Assembly (NCBI RefSeq): GCF_003063415.1
Contig: NZ_NESK01000018.1
Location: 23,176 to 87,175 of the forward strand
Direction: 5' to 3'
Length of the DNA stretch: 64,000 bases
DNA from: Limnohabitans sp. 2KL-17
Lineage (GTDB): Bacteria; Pseudomonadota; Gammaproteobacteria; Burkholderiales; Burkholderiaceae_C
Under the pieces are notes generated by a model. That model searched no databases and was not told where the DNA came from. It saw only the letters and a program-made list of their open reading frames with translations. The translations under genes and the position numbers were made by a program. Within the stretch, counting starts at the first letter, position 1. Each line of letters starts with the position of its first letter. Below are positions 52,009-61,079 of this stretch, piece after piece.

Positions 52009-54234
52009 ATGTCCCACCACGATCACGACCCCGTCTTCAACACCTCTGGAAACCCCCATTTCCAGGATGTCTTGGCCCAATCCTTGCAAAACCCGGCACG
52101 TCGTGGTCTGTTGCGCGGTGGTTTGGGTTTGGCGGGCTTGGCCATGCTGCCCGGATGTGCCACCTTGACTGCGGGCCTGGCTGCTTCGCCATCTGCTTTG
52201 GGTTTTGCTGCCGTTGAGAAAAGCCTGCTGGACAACGTGATGCTGCCACCCGGCTACCAGTACAGCGTGTTGCACGCCACGGGCGATGCGCTCGATTCAG
52301 CCTTGGCCGCTTACTCCAACAAAGGCCTGGAGTCAGACGATTGGTCGCGCAGGGTGGGTGATCACCACGATGGCATGGACATTTATTACATCGATGCCAA
52401 TGGCCGGTACTCCGAAAAGGAAACTGCGCGTGCCGTGCTGTGCGTGAACCACGAAAGCTCGGCCGACTCGCATTTCTTGCACCCGAATGGCCAGACTTCC
52501 AACAAGGTCAGTGGCAAAAAATTCACCCAGTTTGGGGACTGGGATTTGGGCGCCCGCCCTGAGCTGGAAGTGCTCAAAGAGATCAACCTGCATGGCGTGA
52601 GTGTGGTCGAAATTGTCAAGAGCCCGCAAGGTTGGCGCATTCAGCAAGACTCACCGCTGAACCGCCGCATCACGCCGCAAACGCCAGTGCGCATCAGCGG
52701 TCCACGCGCTCACATCGCGCAAATTCGCGGCTTCATGACCACCCGTTGGGACACGGCTGGGGCCATGTCCCGTGGCACGCTGAACAATTGCGGCCATGGC
52801 AAAACGCCTTGGGGCACTTATTTGGGCTGTGAAGAAAACTGGGCTTATTACTTTCAAACCACAGCGGGTGGTTCGGCTTTCTCAGCCAAAGAAATGGCTT
52901 CGCTCAAGCGTTATGGCGTGGCCTCTGCGGCCCCGGTGGCAGGCGTGGCAAAGGCCGCAGGGCAAGGCTGGCACACCGTGTCGGGCACAGACGACCGCTT
53001 TTCGCGTTGGAATTTGGCGGCAGTGGGCGCTACTGCTGAAAAAGATTTCCGCAACGAAGCCAACACTTTTGGGTTCAACGTCGAGATTGACCCCTTGGCC
53101 CCCAACGCCACACCCGCCAAGCGCGTGGCCATGGGCCGCTTTGCGCACGAAGCGGCCGTGTGCGGTGTGCCAAAAGCTGGCGAACCCTTGGCGTTTTACA
53201 TAGGCTGCGATTCGCGCAACGAGTACATCTACAAGTTTGTGACCACCGCCCTGTGGGACCCACGCGATGTCGGTGGCGGCTTGGTGGCCGGTGACAAATA
53301 CCTGAGTGAAGGCAAGCTTTACGCTGCCCGTTTTGACGCTTCGGGCCAGGGTGAGTGGTTGGAGTTGACGATGGCTGACCCGCGCATTGCCAATCACAGT
53401 GCTTACAAATTTGCCAACCAAGGTGATGTGTTGGTCAATGCACGTTATGCGGCCGATGCTGTGGGAGCCACCAAAATGGACCGTCCGGAGTGGGGTGCTG
53501 TCAACCACCGCAACGGCGAGATCTATTTCGCATTGACCAACAACAGCGCCGCCAATCGAACGCCTGCCAAAACCGACCTAGCCAACCCGCGTGCTTACAT
53601 GGACATGGACGGCGTGAAAAGCATGGGCAACCCCAACGGCCACATCATCCGCTTCAAAGAGTCAGGCCATCAAGCCTCAGCCAAATCCTTTGCCTGGGAC
53701 ATCTTTGTGTTTGGCGCAGAAGAAGACTCAGGCGATGTCAACTTGTCGGGCTTGACTGCCAAAAATGCCTTTTCTTCACCCGATGGCCTGTGGTTCAGCA
53801 AGGCCACTGGCATTTGCTGGATCCAGACGGACGACGGCGCTTTCACGGATGAAACCAACTGCATGATGCTGGCCGCCATTCCTGGCCAGGTGGGTGACGG
53901 CGGCAAAGTCACCGTTAAAAACAAGATGGTGGTGGGCGGTGTCGAGCAAACCGGCACGCAAGAAACCTTCTTGGGTGCGGCTTTGGGAGAGGCCAAACTG
54001 CGCCGCTTCCTGGTGGCCCCAAAGGGCGCAGAGGTGACGGGCATCACCGAAACCCCTGATGGCCGAACTTTGTTTGTCAACATCCAGCACCCTGGCGAAT
54101 TGTCCAAGCCCCAGTCTTCAGGCGGTGCCCCACAGAGTGTGTGGCCTGGCAACCAAGGCTACGGCGTGGCCGGTCGCCCACGTTCAGCCACCATCGTGAT
54201 CACCCGCAAAGACGGCGGTTTGATCGGTTTGTAA
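52009..54234 (+). CDS. phoX: PhoX-type alkaline phosphatase, Tat-exported
   Basis: 741 residues. The N-terminus has PARRGLLRGGLGLAGLAMLP followed by GC: a twin-Arg signal with a possible lipobox, so it may be a Tat-exported lipoprotein. DUF839/PhoX motifs include LCVNHESSADSHFL, GTYLGCEENWAYYF, GRFAHEAAVCG and NPNGHIIRFKESG; these hold calcium/iron-binding acidic and His residues. PhoX hydrolyses phosphate esters in the periplasm. The long N-terminus before the RR pair (~30 residues, His/Asp rich) is usual for PhoX. It is followed by two hairpins and then pstS. Confidence 0.93.
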   Translation: MSHHDHDPVFNTSGNPHFQDVLAQSLQNPARRGLLRGGLGLAGLAMLPGCATLTAGLAASPSALGFAAVEKSLLDNVMLPPGYQYSVLHATGDALDSALAAYSNKGLESDDWSRRVGDHHDGMDIYYIDANGRYSEKETARAVLCVNHESSADSHFLHPNGQTSNKVSGKKFTQFGDWDLGARPELEVLKEINLHGVSVVEIVKSPQGWRIQQDSPLNRRITPQTPVRISGPRAHIAQIRGFMTTRWDTAGAMSRGTLNNCGHGKTPWGTYLGCEENWAYYFQTTAGGSAFSAKEMASLKRYGVASAAPVAGVAKAAGQGWHTVSGTDDRFSRWNLAAVGATAEKDFRNEANTFGFNVEIDPLAPNATPAKRVAMGRFAHEAAVCGVPKAGEPLAFYIGCDSRNEYIYKFVTTALWDPRDVGGGLVAGDKYLSEGKLYAARFDASGQGEWLELTMADPRIANHSAYKFANQGDVLVNARYAADAVGATKMDRPEWGAVNHRNGEIYFALTNNSAANRTPAKTDLANPRAYMDMDGVKSMGNPNGHIIRFKESGHQASAKSFAWDIFVFGAEEDSGDVNLSGLTAKNAFSSPDGLWFSKATGICWIQTDDGAFTDETNCMMLAAIPGQVGDGGKVTVKNKMVVGGVEQTGTQETFLGAALGEAKLRRFLVAPKGAEVTGITETPDGRTLFVNIQHPGELSKPQSSGGAPQSVWPGNQGYGVAGRPRSATIVITRKDGGLIGL

Positions 54235-54242
54235 GCCCAAAA

Positions 54243-54272
54243 AGCGCACGCATCGGTGCGACTGCGTGCGCT
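54243..54272. other. 10-bp perfect hairpin after phoX
   Basis: AGCGCACGCA (54243-54252) and TGCGTGCGCT (54263-54272) pair perfectly over a 10-base loop, 8 bases after the phoX stop and just before the intrinsic terminator. It has no T-tract and may protect the phoX mRNA 3' end. Confidence 0.6.
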
Positions 54273-54281
54273 GCCTCACTG

Positions 54282-54306
54282 AACACGCCTTCGGGCGTGT
54301 TTTTTT
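54282..54306 (+). terminator. Intrinsic terminator of phoX
   Basis: AACACGCC-TTC-GGGCGTGTT followed by T residues to 54306. It separates phoX from the pstS promoter 19 bases downstream. Confidence 0.88.
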
Positions 54307-54324
54307 AATCTGCATTTGGCTCTT

Positions 54325-54358
54325 TTGACATCGTTTTGTCACAATGGCTGATTAAAGT
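54325..54358 (+). promoter_or_regulatory. Pho box and -10 of the pst operon
   Basis: TTGACAT-CGTT-TTGTCAC (54325-54342), 11 of 14 half-site positions. After exactly 10 bases comes TAAAGT (54353-54358). It should drive pstSCAB-phoU and perhaps phoBR under PhoB control. Confidence 0.72.
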
Positions 54359-54423
54359 CGAATCAGTCCCCACGAAAGACCTCTCGGGCGACTTCGTACC
54401 CATACCCCTAAACAGGAGTTCAC

Positions 54424-55443
54424 ATGTTGAAATTGAAATCTTTAGCAGCTGCCATTGGCCTGAGCGCTGTCGCAGCGGCCAGCTTTGCTGCTGACATCAC
54501 CGGCGCAGGCGCGACTTTCCCGTTCCCTATTTATGCCAAGTGGGCTGAGGGCTACAAAGCCGCCACCGGCACCGGCATGAACTACCAGTCCATCGGTTCT
54601 TCAGGCGGTATCAAGCAAATCCGCGCCAAGACCGTGACTTTTGGTGCGACCGATGCCCCCGTCAAAGGTGAAGACCTTGACAAAGACGCCATGGTCCAGT
54701 TCCCCGCCATCATCGGCGGCACAGTTCCCGTGATTAACCTGGATGGTTTCAAGCCAGGCGAATTGCGCGTGACGGGTACCGTCATGGCCGAGATGTTCAT
54801 GGGCAAAATCAGCAAGTGGAACGACCCCAAGTTTGCCGCTTTGAACCCTGGTAAAAACTTGCCCAACGAGATCATCACCGTGGTGCACCGCGCCGACGGT
54901 TCGGGCACCACCTTCAACTGGACCGACTACCTGACCGCTGTCAGCAAAGAGTGGGCTGACACAGTGGGCAAGGGCGCTGCGGTCAAGTGGCCAGCTTCTA
55001 CATCGGTGGGTGGCAAGGGCAACGAAGGTGTTGCAGCCAACGTGAACCGCATCAAAGGTTCTTTGGGCTATGTGGAATACGCCTACGTGAAAAAGAACAA
55101 GATGAACTTCATGCAAATCCAGAACGCCGACGGCAAGTACGTCAGCCCTGATGACGCCACCTTTGCGGCGGCCGCAGCCAGTGCCGACTGGTTCAGCGTG
55201 CCGGGCATGGGCGTGTCCATGGTCAATGCCAAAGGCGCCAACAGCTGGCCCGTCAGCACGGCTTCTTTCATCTTGATGTACACAAACCCAGCCGATAAAG
55301 CTGCTTCTGCTGAAGCCCTCAAGTTCTTTGACTGGTCCTTCAAAAATGGCAAGAAAATGGCAGCCGACCTGGATTACGTGCCTTTGCCAGACAGCTTGAC
55401 CGATCAGATCCGTTCCAAAGTCTGGTCAAAAATCCAGAAGTAA
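54424..55443 (+). CDS. pstS: Phosphate ABC transporter, periplasmic binding protein
   Basis: 339 residues with a Sec signal peptide (MLKLKSLAAAIGLSAVAAAS, then FAAD). Phosphate-binding segments GAGATFPFPIYAKW, GSSGGIKQI, TDAPVKGEDL and RADGSGTTFNW are classical. It captures inorganic phosphate for PstCAB and, as an analogue, also arsenate. AGGAG precedes the ATG at 54424. A strong hairpin follows its stop, before pstC, and probably allows more pstS than permease mRNA. Confidence 0.97.
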   Translation: MLKLKSLAAAIGLSAVAAASFAADITGAGATFPFPIYAKWAEGYKAATGTGMNYQSIGSSGGIKQIRAKTVTFGATDAPVKGEDLDKDAMVQFPAIIGGTVPVINLDGFKPGELRVTGTVMAEMFMGKISKWNDPKFAALNPGKNLPNEIITVVHRADGSGTTFNWTDYLTAVSKEWADTVGKGAAVKWPASTSVGGKGNEGVAANVNRIKGSLGYVEYAYVKKNKMNFMQIQNADGKYVSPDDATFAAAAASADWFSVPGMGVSMVNAKGANSWPVSTASFILMYTNPADKAASAEALKFFDWSFKNGKKMAADLDYVPLPDSLTDQIRSKVWSKIQK

Positions 55444-55461
55444 TTCAGGCTTCGGTCTGCC

Positions 55462-55493
55462 ATCCGTCGGTTGTCATCCAACGACCGACGGAT
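55462..55493. other. Intercistronic hairpin between pstS and pstC
   Basis: ATCCGTCGGT (55462-55471) pairs with ACCGACGGAT (55484-55493), 10 bp perfect, followed by TTCTTGTTT. The poor T-tract suggests partial termination or 3'-end protection, as expected where the binding protein is needed in excess over the permease. Confidence 0.65.
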
Positions 55494-55534
55494 TTCTTGT
55501 TTAATTGGATGCTCTTTGTTTGATCGGTCAAGAC

Positions 55535-56512
55535 ATGCAATCCCCTCCCTCCAGTGCGGACAGCACCAGCCACATGCTGAGCGTGGTCAAGCGGCAGCGT
55601 TTGCAAGACCTGTTGTTTCACCGCCTGACACAGCTGTTTTCACTATTGGTTCTGGTGGCTTTGGCTGGGATCATCGTGTCCTTGTTCATCAATGCCTGGC
55701 CTACCTTTGCCAAGTTTGGCGCGCGCTTCATTTGGTATGTGGAATGGGACATCATCAACGAAGAGTTTGGTGCAGCGATTGCGATTGTTGGCACGCTGGC
55801 CAGCGCGGGCATTGCCATGTTGGTGGCGGTGCCCCTCGCCTTTGGCATTGCCGTGTTTTTGACTGAAACCTGCCCCGTCTGGTTGCGCCGACCCTTAGGC
55901 ACTGCCATCGAGTTACTGGCAGCGGTGCCATCGATCATTTATGGCATGTTTGGCTTGTTCGTGTTTGCCCCCATTTTTGCCGATTACATCCAGGTACCGC
56001 TGCGCGATGTGCTTGGCGGTATGCCGCTGATCGGGTTTTTGTTTGGTGGAGCACCCAACGGCATGGGCATTTTGGCCGCCGGTATCGTGTTGGCCTTTAT
56101 GGTCTTGCCGTTTGTGGCCGCTGTGATGCGTGACGTGTTCGAAATTACCCCCCCCATCTTGCGTGAATCGGCTTATGGCCTGGGTTGCACGACCTGGGAA
56201 GTGGTGCGCAAGATTGTGTTGCCTTACACCCAAAAAGGCGTTATCGGCGGCATCATGCTGGGTTTGGGCCGGGCACTGGGTGAGACCATGGCGGTGACCT
56301 TTGTGATTGGCAATGCCAACCGCATGCCCACTTCGCTTTTCTCGCCGGGTACATCGATTGCCTCCACACTCGCCAATGAGTTTGGTGAGGCCGATGACTT
56401 CCATATTTCCTCACTTTTCGCGCTCGGCTTTTTGTTGTTCGTGATCACTTTCGTGGTCTTGGCCTTCGCCAAAATCATGATCAACCGGGCTGAAAAAGCC
56501 AAGGGGTTCTGA
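55535..56512 (+). CDS. pstC: Phosphate ABC transporter permease PstC
   Basis: 325 residues, six or seven membrane helices. LAAVPSIIYGMFGLFVFAPI and the EAA loop PPILRESAYGLGCTTWEVVR with GGIMLGLGRALGETMAVTF are diagnostic of PstC. It forms the channel with PstA. ATG at 55535 is taken; ATG at 55574 would remove a Ser/Pro leader and is possible. pstA begins 1 base after its stop. Confidence 0.95.
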   Translation: MQSPPSSADSTSHMLSVVKRQRLQDLLFHRLTQLFSLLVLVALAGIIVSLFINAWPTFAKFGARFIWYVEWDIINEEFGAAIAIVGTLASAGIAMLVAVPLAFGIAVFLTETCPVWLRRPLGTAIELLAAVPSIIYGMFGLFVFAPIFADYIQVPLRDVLGGMPLIGFLFGGAPNGMGILAAGIVLAFMVLPFVAAVMRDVFEITPPILRESAYGLGCTTWEVVRKIVLPYTQKGVIGGIMLGLGRALGETMAVTFVIGNANRMPTSLFSPGTSIASTLANEFGEADDFHISSLFALGFLLFVITFVVLAFAKIMINRAEKAKGF

Positions 56513-56513
56513 C

Positions 56514-57374
56514 ATGGCGATGAACATGAATGAAGCTTTGTACCGCCGTCGCCGTTTGGCCAATGCTTGGGGCATGGTCACTTCCATGCTGGCCATGGGC
56601 ATGGGCTTGGCGGTGTTGTTGTGGATCTTGGTGGTGTTGTTTTCTAACGGTTTTGCCGCGCTGGATTGGAACTTGCTGACACAAGACACGCCCGCACCTG
56701 GAACAGAAGGTGGCGGGCTGCGCAACGCCATTGTGGGCAGTTTGATGATGGTGGGGCTCACTGTATTGGTGGCCACACCTGTGGGTATTTTGGCGGGTAT
56801 TTACCTGACTGAGTACGGTGATCAAAGCAAAACGGCCGAACTCACACGTTTTGTGACCGACATCATGCTGTCGGCACCGTCGATCGTGATCGGCTTGTTT
56901 GTGTATGCCATTGCCGTGGCCACCTTGGGCACTTTTTCTGGCTACGCGGGCAGTCTGGCACTGGCCTTGATTGCTGTGCCTGTGATCATGCGAACGACTG
57001 AAAACATGCTCCGATTGGTGCCTGGTAGTTTGCGTGAAGCTGCCTTTGCACTGGGCGCACCGCGTTGGAAGGTGTCGCTGTCGGTCACGCTGCGTGCGGC
57101 CAAAAGTGGGGTGATCACCGGTTTGTTATTGGCTGTTGCCCGCATCAGCGGAGAGACCGCGCCATTGCTTTTCACGGCGCTGAATAACCAGTTCTTCAAT
57201 GCCGACATGTCCAAGCCAATGGCCAACTTGCCTGTGGTGATTTTCCAATTCGCCATGAGCCCGTATGAGAACTGGATTCGTCTGGCTTGGGCGGGTGCCT
57301 TGTTGGTCACCTTGGCTGTTTTGGTGCTCAATATTTTGGCCCGTGTATTTTTCAGGGACAAGCAGTCGGTTTGA
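56514..57374 (+). CDS. pstA: Phosphate ABC transporter permease PstA
   Basis: 286 residues, six membrane helices. TEGGGLRNAIVGSLMMVGLT, SAPSIVIGLFVYAIAV and the EAA loop PGSLREAAFALGAPRWKVSL with ARISGETAPLLFTALNNQ match PstA. It starts one base after pstC, so translation is coupled. pstB starts 54 bases downstream. Confidence 0.95.
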   Translation: MAMNMNEALYRRRRLANAWGMVTSMLAMGMGLAVLLWILVVLFSNGFAALDWNLLTQDTPAPGTEGGGLRNAIVGSLMMVGLTVLVATPVGILAGIYLTEYGDQSKTAELTRFVTDIMLSAPSIVIGLFVYAIAVATLGTFSGYAGSLALALIAVPVIMRTTENMLRLVPGSLREAAFALGAPRWKVSLSVTLRAAKSGVITGLLLAVARISGETAPLLFTALNNQFFNADMSKPMANLPVVIFQFAMSPYENWIRLAWAGALLVTLAVLVLNILARVFFRDKQSV

Positions 57375-57428
57375 TGCCGTCTGACCCCAAGCCTCCCGAT
57401 TTTTCAATTTGCATTCACAGGAATCCAC

Positions 57429-58202
57429 ATGCCTGACAAGACACCGACCCGAAACGCACTGGAAGTGCGCAACCTTGACTTTTATTACGGCAAGTTCAAA
57501 GGCCTGAAAAATGTCAACCTCGACATCGCTGAGCATCGCGTGACGGCTTTTATTGGCCCTTCCGGTTGCGGCAAGTCCACCTTGCTGCGCACGCTCAACC
57601 GCATGTACAGCCTGTACCCGGGTCAACGCGCTGAAGGTGAGATCAAGTTTTATGGTCAAAACATTCTGGCCAAAGGCCAGGACCTGAACTTGCTGCGTGC
57701 TCAAATTGGCATGGTGTTCCAAAAGCCCACACCTTTCCCGATGTCGATCTACGACAACATCGCTTTTGGGGTGCGCTTGTACGAAAACCTCAGCCGTGCC
57801 GACATGGACGATCGCGTAGAGTCGGCCTTGACCAAGGCAGCCATATGGAACGAAGTCAAAGACAAACTCGGCCAAAGCGGCTTGTCACTTTCGGGTGGCC
57901 AGCAGCAGCGTTTGTGCATTGCACGCACCGTAGCTGTCAAGCCCAAAGTCATCTTGCTGGACGAACCCACCTCGGCACTTGACCCTATCTCGACCGCCAA
58001 GGTGGAAGAGTTGGTGAGCGAGTTGAAAAAAGAATACACCGTGGCCATCGTGACGCACAACATGCAGCAGGCTGCGCGAGTGTCGGACTTCACTGCCTAC
58101 ATGTATCTGGGCGAACTGGTCGAATTTGGTCAGACCGAGCAGATTTTCATGAAGCCTGCCCGTCAGGAAACCGAAGATTACATCACCGGCCGTTTTGGCT
58201 GA
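57429..58202 (+). CDS. pstB: Phosphate ABC transporter ATP-binding protein
   Basis: 257 residues. Walker [11 protein letters not shown]-loop [20 protein letters not shown], signature [16 protein letters not shown], Walker [17 protein letters not shown], all canonical for PstB. It drives PstCA and with PhoU transmits phosphate status to PhoR. phoU follows 14 bases downstream. Confidence 0.97.
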   Translation: MPDKTPTRNALEVRNLDFYYGKFKGLKNVNLDIAEHRVTAFIGPSGCGKSTLLRTLNRMYSLYPGQRAEGEIKFYGQNILAKGQDLNLLRAQIGMVFQKPTPFPMSIYDNIAFGVRLYENLSRADMDDRVESALTKAAIWNEVKDKLGQSGLSLSGGQQQRLCIARTVAVKPKVILLDEPTSALDPISTAKVEELVSELKKEYTVAIVTHNMQQAARVSDFTAYMYLGELVEFGQTEQIFMKPARQETEDYITGRFG

Positions 58203-58216
58203 TCAGGAGAAGAACC

Positions 58217-58915
58217 ATGGAAAAACATATTTCAAGTCAATTCGACGCCGACCTAACCAACGTGTCATCCCGTGTTTTGGAACTGGGTGGTTTGGTGGAG
58301 TCTCAAACACGCCACGCCGTCTACGCTTTGGCCCAATTCAGTTCGGAAGTTGCTGACCAGGTCATTGCCACCGAAAAGCAAGTCAACACCTTGGAAGTTG
58401 AGATTGACGCCGAGTTGGCCACCATCATTGCCCGTCGACAGCCGACTGCGCGTGACTTGCGCTTGCTGATGGCGATCTCCAAGATCACCGGCAACCTCGA
58501 GCGCGCTGGTGATGAAGCCGATCGGATTGCCCGAATGGTTAAAAAAATTCTGGAGCAAGGCAGCCCTCGCAACCTTCCTTCTTCGGAATTACGGATCGCT
58601 TCAGACCTGGCCTCGGGGTTACTGCGCAAGGCATTGGACGCATTTGCGCGGCTCGATGTGAACACGGCCTTGGTGATTTTGAAGGAAGACGATCTGATCG
58701 ACGCTGAATTCAATGGTTTTGTCCGCAAGTTGATCACTTACATGATGGAAGACCCCCGTACCATCTCGGCCAGTCTGGATTTGCTGTTTGTGGCCAAGGC
58801 GATTGAGCGCATCGGTGACCATGCCAAGAACATCGCCGAATTTGTGATTTATGTCGTCAAAGGTTCTGATGTCCGCCACACAGCGCTGACTGAAATTGAA
58901 AAAGCGGTGAGATGA
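58217..58915 (+). CDS. phoU: Phosphate signalling protein PhoU
   Basis: 232 residues, all-helical with two PhoU repeats. Metal-binding E/D motifs are visible: ITGNLERAGDEADRIARMVK and AKAIERIGDHAKNIAEFVIY. It links PstSCAB to PhoR and keeps PhoR in phosphatase mode when phosphate is plentiful. AGGAGAAGAACC precedes the ATG. phoB overlaps its stop by 4 bases. Confidence 0.96.
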   Translation: MEKHISSQFDADLTNVSSRVLELGGLVESQTRHAVYALAQFSSEVADQVIATEKQVNTLEVEIDAELATIIARRQPTARDLRLLMAISKITGNLERAGDEADRIARMVKKILEQGSPRNLPSSELRIASDLASGLLRKALDAFARLDVNTALVILKEDDLIDAEFNGFVRKLITYMMEDPRTISASLDLLFVAKAIERIGDHAKNIAEFVIYVVKGSDVRHTALTEIEKAVR

Positions 58916-59607
58916 AAAGTTTGCCGAGAATTTTGATCGTTGAGGACGAGGCGCCTATCGCCGAACTGATTTCGGTCAATTTGCGGCACAACGGATTTCA
59001 ACCAGTCTGGGCCATGGACTCTGAGTCTGCTCAACGTGAGTTGGATGAAATATTGCCCGATGTGATTTTGCTCGACTGGATGCTGCCCGGTGAAAGTGGC
59101 TTGAAATTGGCGCGGCGCTGGAGAAATTCGGCACGGACCAAGGCCGTACCTATCTTGATGCTCACTGCACGTGGCGATGAGGCGGATCGGGTCGCTGGCT
59201 TGGATGCCGGAGCCGACGATTACATTGTCAAACCCTTCTCGCCGCGCGAATTGCTGGCCCGAATACGGGCTGTGCTGCGACGAAGGGTTCCTGAGTCTGT
59301 GGGTGGGGCCGTTAAGATTGGAGAACTGCAGTTAGACGCTGATACCTACCGTGTCAGTTGGCAAGACAAGCCGATCAAAGTGGGTCCTACTGAATTCAAG
59401 CTGTTGCAGTATTTAATGAGACATCCCGAACGTGTTCACACGCGCGGCATGTTGCTTGACAAAATTTGGGGTGACCACGTTTACATTGAAGAGCGTACCG
59501 TGGATGTGCATGTCAAACGCCTGCGCGAGTCTCTGGGTGGTGCTGGCACTATGATCGAAACCGTTCGAGGTGCAGGTTACCGCATGACCGGAACGCCCTC
59601 CAATTAA
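58912..59607 (+). CDS. phoB: Phosphate regulon response regulator PhoB
   Basis: 231 residues. The receiver domain has acidic pair EDEAPI near the N-terminus, phospho-Asp in DVILLDWMLPGESG and Lys in DYIVKPFSPRELLAR. The C-terminal winged helix includes VGPTEFKLLQYLMRHPERVH and YIEERTVDVHVKRLRESL. It binds Pho boxes and activates sigma-70 promoters; six candidate boxes lie in this window. ATGA overlap with phoU. Confidence 0.96.
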   Translation: MKSLPRILIVEDEAPIAELISVNLRHNGFQPVWAMDSESAQRELDEILPDVILLDWMLPGESGLKLARRWRNSARTKAVPILMLTARGDEADRVAGLDAGADDYIVKPFSPRELLARIRAVLRRRVPESVGGAVKIGELQLDADTYRVSWQDKPIKVGPTEFKLLQYLMRHPERVHTRGMLLDKIWGDHVYIEERTVDVHVKRLRESLGGAGTMIETVRGAGYRMTGTPSN

Positions 59608-59617
59608 GGGTTTTTGA

Positions 59618-60952
59618 ATGTTGGTTCCGATACTTGAACTTGTTTTTGCCGGGGTGGTCGTGGCTTTGCCGGTTTGGTGGTGGGCTGGCTTGACCCAGGC
59701 GGTATTCGCTGCCCTGATTGCGGTGTTTGTCTACGCCATTGTCCTGATTTGGAAAACACACCGCATTGAACAGTGGTTGTCGCAATCTGACTTGCACAGT
59801 CCTGTGCCTTGGAGGGGTGTTTGGGCAGAGATTGCTCAGCGGGTTCAGCGCTTGCTGCGCCATAGGGAAACGCAAACCAACATGGCCGAGCAGCGTTTGC
59901 AGTATTTTTTGCAAGCCATCCAAGCCTCTCCCAACGGCGTGACTTTGTTGGACGCACAAGGTCGCATTGAATGGTGTAACTCCACGGCATCCAGTCACTT
60001 GGGCATGGATGTCAGCCGGGATTTGAAACAACACATTGTTCATTTGGTTCGCGACCCTGTTTTTGCCAAATACATTGCTGCAAATGATCACACTGCAGAA
60101 GCGGTGATTGACGGCCGTGCCAGTTCATTGACACAAACCCCCAAGTTGTCGGTGCAACTCCATATGTATGGAGAAGGACAACAGTTGTTGCTCACACGAG
60201 ACATCACATCGGTCACTTTGGCCGATGCAATGCGCCGAGATTTTGTGGCCAACGTGTCTCATGAAATTCGAACGCCGCTGACCGTGCTTGCTGGGTTTGT
60301 TGAAACAATGCAATCGATCCCTTTGCCACCTGAAGAGCAGCAGCGGTATCTGCATTTGATGGCAGTTCAGGCAGACCGCATGCAAAGTTTGGTGGCTGAC
60401 TTATTGACCTTGTCCCAGCTGGAAGGCAGTCTGCCTCCTGGTTTACATGAAAAAGTGAACCTGCCGGACCTGATGAGCAGTGTGGCTGCAGATGCGCAGG
60501 CGCTGTCTTCGGTGCTTTCGGGGCTCGAAGGCGAACAGGGGGGATTGCTGCATGATTTGGTATTTGAACCCGTGCCGCATTGGACTTTGTTGGGTGTGCG
60601 CTCAGAATTGCTAAGCGCCATTACCAATCTGGTCAGCAATGCCGTTCGTTACACACCGCCAGGGGGTTTGATTCGTGTTGGCTGGTCTCGCACCGCCGAA
60701 GGCGCAATTTTCTCAGTGAGTGACACAGGCCCAGGTATTGCGCCTGAGCATCTGCCGCGTTTATCGGAAAGGTTTTACCGCGTGGATCGCAGCCGATCGC
60801 GGGAAACGGGTGGCACTGGCTTGGGCTTGGCCATTGCCAAGCATGTGGTGCAACGCCACGGCGGTGAGCTACGCATCCAAAGCCAAGTAGGCCAAGGCTC
60901 TACATTCATGCTGGTTTTGCCTGCAGCACGCATTGAACTGTTGTCGGATTGA
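59618..60952 (+). CDS. phoR: Phosphate regulon sensor histidine kinase PhoR
   Basis: 444 residues. Two N-terminal membrane helices (about 1-48), a PAS domain (about 98-200), the H-box VSHEIRTPLTVLAGFVETM, N-box NLVSNAVRYTPPGG and G-boxes VSDTGPGIAPEHL and GTGLGLAIAKHVVQRHGG. The short N-terminus without a periplasmic domain is the normal PhoR layout. It phosphorylates PhoB at low phosphate. It starts 10 bases after phoB. Confidence 0.95.
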   Translation: MLVPILELVFAGVVVALPVWWWAGLTQAVFAALIAVFVYAIVLIWKTHRIEQWLSQSDLHSPVPWRGVWAEIAQRVQRLLRHRETQTNMAEQRLQYFLQAIQASPNGVTLLDAQGRIEWCNSTASSHLGMDVSRDLKQHIVHLVRDPVFAKYIAANDHTAEAVIDGRASSLTQTPKLSVQLHMYGEGQQLLLTRDITSVTLADAMRRDFVANVSHEIRTPLTVLAGFVETMQSIPLPPEEQQRYLHLMAVQADRMQSLVADLLTLSQLEGSLPPGLHEKVNLPDLMSSVAADAQALSSVLSGLEGEQGGLLHDLVFEPVPHWTLLGVRSELLSAITNLVSNAVRYTPPGGLIRVGWSRTAEGAIFSVSDTGPGIAPEHLPRLSERFYRVDRSRSRETGGTGLGLAIAKHVVQRHGGELRIQSQVGQGSTFMLVLPAARIELLSD

Positions 60953-61079
60953 CCCATCCCCGAACTGTTGCAGTGTCATTGGAGTTTTTCGGATCTGGCG
61001 TCACCTTTTGACTGACTGGCCTTAAGCCGGATTTCATCTCGGGTCTTTAACCTTCATTTATCCATGAAAGGTTGATCCT

